Positions 14,937-22,067 of a stretch of 23,026 bases of DNA are shown piece by piece. The notes beneath the pieces are model-generated. The model worked only from the letters and a program-made list of their open reading frames with translations, was not told the origin of the DNA and searched no databases. The DNA is from a virus. A program made the translations under genes and the position numbers. The stretch lies in the IMG/VR virus record IMGVR_UViG_3300007516_001751, positions 1 through 23,026 of that record; one strand, written 5' to 3'. Position 1 is the stretch's first letter. Each line of letters begins with the position of its first letter.

Positions 14937-15915
14937 AGTGCTTGTCACTGGATCAGAAGGAAGCCTAATGCAGGCGGTGATTCCGAAACTGCTGGCTCTT
15001 GGTCATGATGTTTATGGTGTCGATAAAGTGTTTCGCAAGTCACATCGAAATGCTGGCTATCATTACAAGGTGATCAATCTGACACGACCATTTGAGGTGG
15101 ATGATCATTTCAACGAGTATGATTTTGATTATGTCATTCAAGCGGCCGCTCAAGTTTATGGTGTTGGAGGGTTCAACCAATACTGTGCGGATATTGTATC
15201 CAATGATACGACACTACATTCAAACATACTGAATTCTTCAATTAGATATGATGTAAAGCGAGTGATATTCATTAGCTCTAGTATGGTGTATGAGAGCGTT
15301 CAAAAAGCAATCAATGAGACTTCCCTTGAAGGCGACCCCGATAAGTGGCCGGCCCCTAAGACAGATTATGGTCTTTCCAAGTTCTTTAACGAAAGGTTGA
15401 GTTTATCGTTTGAAAAACAGCATGGTCTGGACTATACTATTTGGAGACCATTTAACGTTATTACACCCTATGAAATAGCCCATGATACTCCTGGTTATGC
15501 CCATGTTTTTGCAGACTTCATTCGTTCCATTATAACAGAGGGTAAAAACCCTATACCCATCATAGGTGATGGTGAGCAAGTCCGTTGTTTCACTTGGATT
15601 GATGAAGTGGCGGCCGCCATCGCAAACTTTAGCTTTGATGGCAAAACTCGAAATGAAGTATTCAACTTGGGTAGGAAAGAACCTATCACTATGAAAACTT
15701 TGGCTAATCTGATATACGATGCCGCCAAAGAAGCTTATCTAAGTGATTCTGGAAAGTTGAAGTTTGAGACTGTTGAAAATTTCAAAAATGATGTGACTAT
15801 CAGGATTCCAAATGTTGATAAAGCCAAGAACATATTAGGCTGGGAAGCAATCAAGAGTGCCAGATGGTCAGTCAAGCAATGTGTAAATGAGTATTACAAG
15901 AACGTGAAATGGTGA
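14929..15915 (+). CDS. Extended SDR nucleotide-sugar epimerase/dehydratase
   Basis: NAD(P)-dependent enzyme acting on a nucleotide sugar, as an epimerase, dehydratase or reductase. VLVTGSEGSLMQAVI (residues 4-18) is the SDR dinucleotide loop, slightly divergent in its third glycine. YVIQAAAQVYGVGGFNQY (68-85) and SSSMVYES follow, with catalytic Ser116-118 region and YxxxK at Tyr147-Lys151 (TDYGLSKFFNE). RPFNVITPYE and a RCFTWIDEVAAAI block complete the extended SDR layout. At 328 residues it is full length. Last gene of the sugar block; after it comes a 200-nt gap with a promoter and a tRNA. With the upstream dehydrogenase it may supply an unusual uronic acid or deoxysugar donor (inference). 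Confidence 0.9.
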   Translation: MPRVLVTGSEGSLMQAVIPKLLALGHDVYGVDKVFRKSHRNAGYHYKVINLTRPFEVDDHFNEYDFDYVIQAAAQVYGVGGFNQYCADIVSNDTTLHSNILNSSIRYDVKRVIFISSSMVYESVQKAINETSLEGDPDKWPAPKTDYGLSKFFNERLSLSFEKQHGLDYTIWRPFNVITPYEIAHDTPGYAHVFADFIRSIITEGKNPIPIIGDGEQVRCFTWIDEVAAAIANFSFDGKTRNEVFNLGRKEPITMKTLANLIYDAAKEAYLSDSGKLKFETVENFKNDVTIRIPNVDKAKNILGWEAIKSARWSVKQCVNEYYKNVKW

Positions 15916-15971
15916 TCTGCACACAAACGACTCATGGACTCTAAAAACTAGTATTTGGTCCTCTAAATATC

Positions 15972-16000
15972 TTGACAAGGGGCCATCATTCTGCTATGAT
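15972..16000 (+). promoter_or_regulatory. Sigma70-like promoter upstream of tRNA
   Basis: TTGACA (15972-15977) and TATGAT (15995-16000) are separated by a 17-nt spacer. The expected start near 16007 is 10 nt before the tRNA-like gene. The preceding 56 nt after the SDR stop hold no recognised element. The promoter would drive the tRNA and the metallophosphoesterase cluster after it. Confidence 0.75.
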
Positions 16001-16016
16001 AGTACCTACTTAATAT

Positions 16017-16093
16017 GACTCAGTGCGCTGGAACGGTTACAGCACGGTCTGCAAAACCAAAGAATGCAGGTTCGAATCCTGTCTGGGTCTCCA
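16017..16093 (+). tRNA. tRNA-Cys(GCA)-like gene
   Basis: The 77-nt element folds as a tRNA with acceptor stem GACTCAG/CTGGGTC (one G-T wobble), discriminator T73 and encoded CCA. The T arm is GCAGG-TTCGAAT-CCTGT, and the D arm is GCTG/CAGC with a GG in the loop. The anticodon loop CTGCAAA gives GCA, which reads UGC/UGU. T73 and GCA together fit tRNA-Cys identity. The anticodon stem is weak, with only three clean pairs (GGT/ACC) followed by C-A and A-A mismatches, and spacing around positions 10 and 26 is irregular. It is either a functional but divergent phage tRNA or a decaying one. Confidence 0.75.
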
Positions 16094-16119
16094 ATAAACA
16101 CCATGCCTTGTGAGGATCG

Positions 16120-16800
16120 ATGACTAGACTTGCTATAATCAGTGATCTCCATCTAGACCATTGGATGAACGATTGGTCTCTAAATGTTGATTCGACCATG
16201 TTTTATTTGATAGCTGGCGACTTGGCGGAAAAGTCGGAGCACCGGGCGCTATGGTTTGCCAATAATTTTGGTGATCGTAACAACTATATGTTCATTAAGG
16301 GTAACCATGATTATTATGGTGACCATCTTACAAATCCAATGAATGAATGTCAGTCAATCGTATGGCAGGGACTAAGGATCTCTGGGGCCACACTATGGAC
16401 CGATCTTTCTAATCACTCAAACTGGATTCGCTATCAGAAAGGTCTTATAGACTGTCGGCATATTAGGGGAATGAACTTTGATTCATATAACAACACACAT
16501 CAAATTCAAAGAGACTACCTCTTGACTTCTGGTGCGGATGTTATCGTGTCCCATCATTGCCCTTCACCTCAATCGGTAGCAGAAATCTATAAAAACTCCC
16601 CCCACAATACCTCATTTTATAGCTATTTGGATGAATATATCATGAATCTTAAAATTCCTCCAAAGCTGTGGGTTCATGGGCATACTCACCATGAATTTGA
16701 CTATATGATTGGATCAACAAGAGTTATCTGTCACCCCATGGGTTATCCCTTTGAAAGAAAAGGTAAAGTTCTCTATGAACCGAAGATTATAGAGGTATAG
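16120..16800 (+). CDS. Metallophosphoesterase (calcineurin-like)
   Basis: Dinuclear-metal phosphohydrolase; the substrate is unknown, with nucleic acid, nucleotide or phosphoprotein all possible. All family motifs are present: ISDLHLD (residues 7-13), LIAGDLAE (about 30-37), KGNHDYYGD (about 60-68), IVSHHCPSP, and VHGHTHHEFDY close to the C-terminus. At 226 residues it is a compact single domain without extra regions. The start ATG at 16120 has GAGGA at 16112-16116. It lies 26 nt after the tRNA and probably shares its promoter. Confidence 0.9.
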   Translation: MTRLAIISDLHLDHWMNDWSLNVDSTMFYLIAGDLAEKSEHRALWFANNFGDRNNYMFIKGNHDYYGDHLTNPMNECQSIVWQGLRISGATLWTDLSNHSNWIRYQKGLIDCRHIRGMNFDSYNNTHQIQRDYLLTSGADVIVSHHCPSPQSVAEIYKNSPHNTSFYSYLDEYIMNLKIPPKLWVHGHTHHEFDYMIGSTRVICHPMGYPFERKGKVLYEPKIIEV

Positions 16801-16852
16801 ATGCAGATTAGGTTGATAGGTATCAATAATTTTAACAACCAGGAGTATAAAA

Positions 16853-17101
16853 ATGGCAACTAATGAATATATCATGATCGGCTGGGCGCCTTGGGCTAAA
16901 GGCTCTAAAGTCTATAATAGACGACCTTTGGGTAAGTCTTGGTGGTCTAGAAAGAAACCCATAACTATTTACTCTAAAGAAACCGTATGTAAAAAGTATC
17001 TTGAGGAAAACGAAATCACTGTCCCTGTTTATGTAAAGGTCGATATTGATGACTATGTAAAGGTTGATAATGATGACTCAGAAAAAAACACTAGTTCCTA
17101 A
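16853..17101 (+). CDS. Small hypothetical protein with duplicated acidic tail, 82 aa
   Basis: Not recognised. The N-terminal half is basic and aromatic (MIGWAPWAKGSKVYNRRPLG, then KSWWSRKKP), and the C-terminal part is acidic. The tail holds a near-perfect duplication, YVKVDIDD followed by YVKVDNDD, encoded by a 24-nt tandem repeat. No membrane segment or signal peptide is visible. The start is well supported by AGGAG at 16842-16846. It overlaps the next gene, suggesting coupled translation. Confidence 0.65.
   Translation: MATNEYIMIGWAPWAKGSKVYNRRPLGKSWWSRKKPITIYSKETVCKKYLEENEITVPVYVKVDIDDYVKVDNDDSEKNTSS
17030..17077 (+). repeat. 24-nt tandem duplication inside the 82-aa gene
   Basis: Two adjacent 24-nt units (17030-17053 and 17054-17077) begin TATGTAAAGGT and end GATGAC, differing at two positions. 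They encode YVKVDIDD and YVKVDNDD. The second copy also supplies the likely ribosome-binding AAAGG for the next gene at 17070. Confidence 0.85.
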
Positions 17102-17357
17102 GGAAGCCCTTGAGAAGGCATGGCATAAACCACATACCGGTGGTAGTACCAGAAAGAAACTAGAAGATCAATATAAGAATAGCACTAGTTGGTCTGTGGA
17201 GGGGTATACACAAGCTCTTGGTTTACGAGAACCCTATAAATACAATGTCCTGGCTAAAAACCATGACGTGGCTGTTGATATTGTAAAAAGCCTTCTAGAG
17301 CAGGAACGTTCCCGTAGTATTATAGTGACGACAGCCCGAGTATTAAAAAATGATTGA
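17070..17357 (+). CDS. Small hypothetical protein, 95 aa
   Basis: Not recognised. A mostly basic, helix-rich protein: KEALEKAWHKPHTGGSTRKK at the N-terminus, then SWSVEGYTQALGL and a C-terminal helix-strand region VAVDIVKSLLEQERSRSIIV. No catalytic motif or membrane segment is seen. The start is taken at ATG 17070, with AAAGG 7 nt upstream; ATG 17073 and TTG 17064 are alternatives. It overlaps both neighbours, so it sits in the transcript of the metallophosphoesterase group. Confidence 0.6.
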   Translation: MMTQKKTLVPKEALEKAWHKPHTGGSTRKKLEDQYKNSTSWSVEGYTQALGLREPYKYNVLAKNHDVAVDIVKSLLEQERSRSIIVTTARVLKND

Positions 17358-17943
17358 TTTTGATATCAATTTTGAAATACCCCCATCTATATGTTATAGT
17401 GGTGGGGCTAAAGGGGCTGATCAGTTGTTTGGCTCCTTGGCTCAAGAGTTCGGCCACAAGGTTTGTCACTTTTCGTTTCTAAACCATAAATATGATAATC
17501 TTTGCGATCCATCCACAATTATTCAATTAAATTCGGTTCAACTAGCAGAAGCAAAATCCCCTCTTAAGGAGGCCGCTAAACTTCTCGGCCGCACAAACGG
17601 TAGATATGAATATACTCAAAATCTATTACAGAGAAACTACTGGCAAATCAAATATACGGATAGAGTTTACGCCATAACTACCATCGATTGGGAAAATGGT
17701 GGTCGTCCAAATGGTGGCACCGGTTGGGCTATAGCAATGGCATATTGCAAGGATCCCAACCCGGCCGTATACGTTTATGATGTAAATAAGTTACAGTGGT
17801 ATAAGACTGTATTCAAAATCAATCAAGAAGCAATGGATTGGGAGGAATGTGTACCTCCAAGACCATTTGGACATTATACTGGAATCGGTACCCGCGATCT
17901 CACTAAAGAAGGTCGGGCTGCAATAGAAGGATTATATCAATGA
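17350..17943 (+). CDS. SLOG-superfamily protein (YpsA-like), permuted motif order
   Basis: A Rossmann-like SLOG protein; members bind nucleotides or related ligands. SGGAKGADQLFGSLAQEFGH (residues 17-36) is the ligand-binding GGAxGAD motif at the N-terminus. YTGIGTRDLTKEG (176-188) at the extreme C-terminus resembles the strand that usually comes first (YTGIGSR) in phage SLOG proteins. The middle includes GGRPNGGTGWAIAMA (around residues 117-131), which could be the second glycine-rich segment. This order matches a circular permutation, for which a cpYpsA family name exists. At 197 residues it is a single domain. ATG 17350 overlaps the previous gene. Function in the phage is unknown. Confidence 0.75.
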   Translation: MIDFDINFEIPPSICYSGGAKGADQLFGSLAQEFGHKVCHFSFLNHKYDNLCDPSTIIQLNSVQLAEAKSPLKEAAKLLGRTNGRYEYTQNLLQRNYWQIKYTDRVYAITTIDWENGGRPNGGTGWAIAMAYCKDPNPAVYVYDVNKLQWYKTVFKINQEAMDWEECVPPRPFGHYTGIGTRDLTKEGRAAIEGLYQ

Positions 17944-18137
17944 AAGTAGAATCGACACTGTTTCGGGTCGAGTTTAAGCAGCGCAACCATGACGGAAAAT
18001 GGGTAAAGTTTGGTCAGGTTGTCGATTTTGATAACATTTATAACTACAAGGATAACTATGGTCGAACCATGCAAGTAATCCCCATGATGTGGATTATCCT
18101 GAATGTCTATGATTATGAACTAGAATTTGTCGATTAG
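17940..18137 (+). CDS. Small hypothetical protein, 65 aa
   Basis: Not recognised. A short beta-rich protein with alternating charged and aromatic residues (FRVEFKQRNHDGKWVKFG, then NIYNYKDNYGR) and an acidic end ELEFVD. No membrane segment, although PMMWIILNVYDYE is mildly hydrophobic. ATG 17940 overlaps the preceding stop as ATGA, so translation is probably coupled to the SLOG gene. Confidence 0.55.
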   Translation: MKVESTLFRVEFKQRNHDGKWVKFGQVVDFDNIYNYKDNYGRTMQVIPMMWIILNVYDYELEFVD

Positions 18138-18148
18138 AGGAGAATATA

Positions 18149-18547
18149 ATGACAACCAATAATGTTCAACTACTTAAGTTTAGCTCCGGTGAAGAAATCA
18201 TTGCCGATATTACAGAAATCAAGAATGATTCTGAAGTAACGGGGTATAAGGTATCAAATGCCATTCGTGTCGTTATCATGCCGCCCGAAAATTCAAATGA
18301 TCCCAAGGCCCTGCCTAGGATTGTTTTCGCGGCATTTATTCCATATCTCAAGACCAATGAGTTCACGCTATTGATGAAGGATGTGTTATTTGTTGCTCAA
18401 CCGGTTGATGAGATTGTTGAACAGTGGAAAGCGATCTTTGGGAAAAGCACTTCTATTTGGTTGCCTGGTGGCGACAAGGGGCCCGGTGGCGTTCCAAACC
18501 CCGTCGGCTCATTGATTATGGGTGGTGGATCGTCAACAAAACATTAA
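18149..18547 (+). CDS. Sm-like domain phage protein
   Basis: Resembles the small Sm/LSm-like proteins found in T4-type phages, including marine ones. The N-terminus VQLLKFSSGEEIIADITEIK (residues 6-25) is an Sm1-like strand pair with the GEEIIAD turn, and PRIVFAAFIPYL is a later core strand. The C-terminal third, with GGDKGPGGVPNPVGSLIMGG, is glycine/proline-rich and probably disordered. By analogy it could bind RNA as a ring, but this is not shown. The start has GAGGAG at 18137-18142. It closes the small-gene cluster immediately before the polymerase promoter. Confidence 0.7.
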   Translation: MTTNNVQLLKFSSGEEIIADITEIKNDSEVTGYKVSNAIRVVIMPPENSNDPKALPRIVFAAFIPYLKTNEFTLLMKDVLFVAQPVDEIVEQWKAIFGKSTSIWLPGGDKGPGGVPNPVGSLIMGGGSSTKH

Positions 18548-18551
18548 ATGC

Positions 18552-18580
18552 TTGACAACCACCTCTCTTCATGAGATAAT
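18552..18580 (+). promoter_or_regulatory. Sigma70-like promoter for DNA polymerase
   Basis: TTGACA (18552-18557) and GATAAT (18575-18580, one mismatch) are separated by 17 nt. The predicted start near 18587 gives a leader of about 23 nt before the polymerase ATG at 18610. It lies in the 62-nt gap after the Sm-like gene. Confidence 0.75.
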
Positions 18581-18609
18581 GTAAGCTTCAAGCAGCATAA
18601 TGAGGGGTA

Positions 18610-21168
18610 ATGTCTAAGGAAGTGTACACAAACGTTTCTGTACAGGGATCTAAAATCCTCTATAGAGGCATCATAAATGGCAAACGTCGTAATGTAAAAT
18701 ACGACTATAAGCCGACTATTTTCTTACAAGCTCAGGAACCAACAGAATTCAAAACGCTCCATGGGGGAGACTTATCTCCCATGGAGTTTCCAACTATTCG
18801 CGACGCCCAAGATTTTATTCGGCGTTACCAAGATATCGACAATTTTAAGATGTATGGTAACACCAAATGGGAATACAACTTCATAAACAACCAGTTTCCT
18901 GATGAAATCAAGTGGGATATCAATGATCTGAATATTGTTCCTTTGGATATCGAGGTTGATTCCGAAGGCGGTTATGCAGATGATGTGGAGGATCCCTGGC
19001 AACCAATCGTGGCCATCGCCTTGGAATTGTCTCAAAAGAGGTATGTTTTAGGTGTGCCGTCATCTGGTTGGGAAGGCAAATATGTCAATAACGATCCAAA
19101 TGTGACGTATGTTGAGTGTGAAACCGAAATAGAGTTACTCCAGAATTTTATCAGATTATGGTCAAAGGATTACCCAGACATTATCACGGGTTGGTATATC
19201 AAGGAATTTGATATACCCTATATTATCAATCGTATAAGAAGAGTTTTAGGACCAGAAGCAGCCAAGAAGATATCTCCTTGGAACTACTTCTATAAGAGGT
19301 CATTCTCCGGAAAGTTTGGTAAGACTCAGACTGTTTTCGTTATTTCTGGTATTGCAACTCTAGATTACATGGATTTGTATCGCAAGTTTGACTTGAAGGG
19401 CCAATCTCAAGATTCCTATTCATTGGATAACATTGCCTGGGTTGTGCTTAAGAAGCGGAAAGTTAACTATTCTGAGTATGCAAACCTGGCTGAATTATAC
19501 AGAAAGAACTATCAGAAATTTATCGATTACAACCTTGAGGACATGGACCTTATTCGTGAACTTGAGGAAAAAATAGGCTTGATTTCTCTTGCACTAACAT
19601 GGGCTTACGATTCAAAGGTTAACTTTGAGGATGTGTTTTCCCAAGTTCGAATGTGGACAGTAATGATCCATAATGAGTTACTGAGTCGTGGCATCGTCGG
19701 TCCTCAAAAGCAGGATGCTGATGTGGAAATCACCGAATATATTGGAGCATATGTCAAGGAACCCAGACCTGGTCGTTACGGTTGGGTTGTAGGGTTCGAC
19801 TTGACCAGTCTATATCCTCATTTGATCATGCAATATAATGTCAGCCCTGAGAGATTGGTTGAGCCTGAATTCTATACATCAGATATGAGAGATATCCTAT
19901 CACAACATGTCACAATAGATAGATTGTTGAATAAAGAGGTTGATACATTCAAACTTAAGAACGCCGGTGTAACTTTAACTCCCAATGGACAATTCTTCTA
20001 TATTCAGGAGCAAGGGTTTCTTGCAAATATGATGCAATCTATGTTTGAGGACAGAGATATGTATAAGAAGAAGATGAAGGAGGCCAAGAAAGAAAAGGAA
20101 GAAGCTACAACCGTTGAAGCCAAATCTTCATCAGATCAACTTGTCGCAATGTATAACAACTTGCAAGGATCAAAGAAGATCAGTTTGAATTCTTGTTATG
20201 GATCGCTGGGTAACATTCATTTTTTCTTATATGATACTCGACAGGCCGAGGCGATTACTTCCTCCGGCCAGTTGGCTATTCGATGGGTAGCCCGCGATGT
20301 TAATCTATACCTCAATAAAATTCTCAAGACATTTGATGTGGATTACATCATTGCTTCGGATACAGACAGTATCTATTTGAATTTTGATGAGTTGGTCGGC
20401 CAATCCTTTGGATCAAACGTCAAGGATCCCGCAAAGGTTACTGAGTTTCTTGATGCCATTTGCAAGCAAAAGATCACGCCGGTTATCAATAAGTCATTTG
20501 ACGAGTTGGGTGAATACCTAAATGTCTTTGCTCAGAAAATGAATATGAATAGAGAAGCTATTGCATATCCTGCGATTTGGACTGCAAAGAAGCGATATAT
20601 TCTCAATGTCTGGGACATGGAAGGTACCCGATACAAGGAGCCTGATATCAAGATTTCTGGTTTAGAGGCAGTCAAATCCTCAACTCCTCGGTCGTGCCGA
20701 GAGAAAATTCGCGACTGTATCAAGGTGATACTGGACGGTAATAATGACGATGTTATCAAGTTCATTGAAAGTTACCGGGAGGAATTCAAGACATTACCGC
20801 TTTCAGAGATTGCATTTCCTCGATCCGCCAACTTCGGTGAAAAATCATTGGGGGATAAAGGTTTACCTATTGCTCAAAGAGCCGCAATACTGTATAATAA
20901 GTTGTTGGTCGAGAAAAAATTGACCGAGAAATATGTGCATATCAAGGATGGTGAGAAAATCAAGTTTATACACTTGAAGTTACCCAACCCTGTACAATCA
21001 AATGTTGTCGGATTTCTGACGGAACTTCCCAAAGAATTTGATCTTCATAGATATGTGGACTATAACACTCAGTTCGAAAAGGCTTTTGTGGAGCCTATCA
21101 GGGCGATATTAAGTGTTATGGACTGGAAGGTAGAATATATTAGTTCATTGGAGAATATGTGGACGTGA
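18610..21168 (+). CDS. 43: Family B DNA polymerase (T4 gp43-like)
   Basis: Replicative DNA polymerase with 3'-5' proofreading. Exonuclease motifs: Exo I DIE (Asp113, Glu115), Exo II FDIPYIINRI (Asp201), and Exo III YNLED (Tyr307, Asp311). Polymerase motifs: A FDLTSLYP (Asp397), B KISLNSCYG (ending near residue 531), and C SDTDS (Asp584, Asp586). The C-terminal tail with SLENMW probably binds the sliding clamp. Length of 852 residues is close to T4's 898, and the frame is intact with no intein. ATG 18610 follows GAGGGG and a dedicated promoter. In T4, gene 43 directly follows regA; here about 17 kb separates them. Confidence 0.97.
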   Translation: MSKEVYTNVSVQGSKILYRGIINGKRRNVKYDYKPTIFLQAQEPTEFKTLHGGDLSPMEFPTIRDAQDFIRRYQDIDNFKMYGNTKWEYNFINNQFPDEIKWDINDLNIVPLDIEVDSEGGYADDVEDPWQPIVAIALELSQKRYVLGVPSSGWEGKYVNNDPNVTYVECETEIELLQNFIRLWSKDYPDIITGWYIKEFDIPYIINRIRRVLGPEAAKKISPWNYFYKRSFSGKFGKTQTVFVISGIATLDYMDLYRKFDLKGQSQDSYSLDNIAWVVLKKRKVNYSEYANLAELYRKNYQKFIDYNLEDMDLIRELEEKIGLISLALTWAYDSKVNFEDVFSQVRMWTVMIHNELLSRGIVGPQKQDADVEITEYIGAYVKEPRPGRYGWVVGFDLTSLYPHLIMQYNVSPERLVEPEFYTSDMRDILSQHVTIDRLLNKEVDTFKLKNAGVTLTPNGQFFYIQEQGFLANMMQSMFEDRDMYKKKMKEAKKEKEEATTVEAKSSSDQLVAMYNNLQGSKKISLNSCYGSLGNIHFFLYDTRQAEAITSSGQLAIRWVARDVNLYLNKILKTFDVDYIIASDTDSIYLNFDELVGQSFGSNVKDPAKVTEFLDAICKQKITPVINKSFDELGEYLNVFAQKMNMNREAIAYPAIWTAKKRYILNVWDMEGTRYKEPDIKISGLEAVKSSTPRSCREKIRDCIKVILDGNNDDVIKFIESYREEFKTLPLSEIAFPRSANFGEKSLGDKGLPIAQRAAILYNKLLVEKKLTEKYVHIKDGEKIKFIHLKLPNPVQSNVVGFLTELPKEFDLHRYVDYNTQFEKAFVEPIRAILSVMDWKVEYISSLENMWT

Positions 21169-21746
21169 AATATAATGTAATATATGCTGATCCTCCCTGG
21201 GATTTCAAGAGTTGGTCCAAGAAAGGTCAGGGACGGTCCGCCCAGGCTCATTATGATTGTATGTCTCTGAATGATATTGGTGATATACCAGTTGCTGATA
21301 TGGCGAGCGACAACTCAGTTTTATTAATGTGGATAACAGATCCATTTCTTGATCGAGGGTTCGATATCATTAGGAAATGGGGGTTTACCTATAAGACTGT
21401 TGGTTTCTATTGGGTGAAATTAAATAGAAAAAGTCCCGGACTGTTTACGGGAATGGGTCGATGGACGAGAGCAAATCCTGAACAATGTCTGTTGGCTACC
21501 AAAGGATCACCAAAGAGAAAGTCGGGAGGCGTCCGCAAAACCATTTTGGAACCTCGGAGGGAACATTCAAGAAAACCTGATCGCATCTATAGTGATATTG
21601 AAAAATTGGTGGATGGCCCGTATCTTGAGATGTTTTCTCGAAGTTCCCGAGAAGGTTGGGATACTTGGGGAAACCAAGCAGGGCTATTCGACAACGGAGC
21701 AGTAGAAACCCGTAGATTTTCATCAAATTCAAAGGAGATAGAATAA
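21159..21746 (+). CDS. MT-A70-family adenine methyltransferase
   Basis: SAM-dependent N6-adenine methyltransferase of the MT-A70 family. The catalytic motif ADPPWDF (residues 10-16) is right at the N-terminus, SVLLMWITDPFLD follows, and NPEQCLLATKG, EHSRKPDRIY and MFSRSSREGWDTWGNQ complete the usual layout. At 195 residues it has the compact prokaryotic/phage form with no extra recognition domain. In phages it probably modifies phage DNA, possibly against host restriction; RNA is an alternative target. GTG 21159 has GGAG 5 nt upstream; GTG 21165 is the alternative. It overlaps the polymerase end by 10 nt. Confidence 0.9.
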   Translation: MDVKYNVIYADPPWDFKSWSKKGQGRSAQAHYDCMSLNDIGDIPVADMASDNSVLLMWITDPFLDRGFDIIRKWGFTYKTVGFYWVKLNRKSPGLFTGMGRWTRANPEQCLLATKGSPKRKSGGVRKTILEPRREHSRKPDRIYSDIEKLVDGPYLEMFSRSSREGWDTWGNQAGLFDNGAVETRRFSSNSKEIE

Positions 21747-22030
21747 TGGCAAAATATGATCAAGGCGGAGGCTGCAACTGCGGACTATACAAAACTTGTA
21801 CTTGTAAAAAGGATCCTGACGCGGCCGAAAAGAATAAGTCTGAATATACTATAGGTGTAAGTTCGGCATACAAAGAAAAACCAGAAATGAATATATTTGA
21901 TGATCCGGTTGTTAAGTCCACCCTTCAAGATTTGTCATATATACATACAACCAAACCCCAGTATATGAATAAGGATACAATAATTTTCATATACCAGGCT
22001 CTCATATCATATATGCAGTCTAAATACTAA
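21746..22030 (+). CDS. Small Cys-rich hypothetical protein, 94 aa
   Basis: Not recognised. The N-terminus carries a tight cysteine cluster, CNCGLYKTCTCKK (residues 10-22), in a CxC-x5-CxC spacing that could bind zinc or another metal. The rest is charged with a helical end KDTIIFIYQALISYMQSKY. The start within TAATG at the MT-A70 stop has AAAGGAG 9-15 nt upstream. It lies between the MT-A70 gene and uvsX, suggesting a DNA-metabolism accessory role (inference only). Confidence 0.65.
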   Translation: MAKYDQGGGCNCGLYKTCTCKKDPDAAEKNKSEYTIGVSSAYKEKPEMNIFDDPVVKSTLQDLSYIHTTKPQYMNKDTIIFIYQALISYMQSKY

Positions 22031-22031
22031 T

Positions 22032-22047
22032 AGACGGAGATTCGTCT
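22032..22047 (+). other. Short hairpin in the uvsX leader
   Basis: AGACG (22032-22036) and CGTCT (22043-22047) form a 5-bp stem with a 6-nt loop, right after the preceding stop and 20 nt before the uvsX ATG. There is no T-run, so it is unlikely to terminate. It may be only a chance or leader structure. Confidence 0.35.
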
Positions 22048-22067
22048 TAACTGATTAGGAGATACTA

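Noticed and set aside
15143-15617. Two NotI-type GCGGCCGC-like sites in the SDR gene as possible cloning or junction marks
   Set aside because: They fall within conserved coding sequence (AAA stretches) and need no special explanation.
16801-16863. 20-codon open frame starting right after the metallophosphoesterase stop
   Set aside because: Too short, no ribosome site of its own, and it overlaps the well-supported start at 16853.
22032-22047. Hairpin before uvsX as a terminator
   Set aside because: The stem is only 5 bp and has no T-run; listed only as a possible leader structure.
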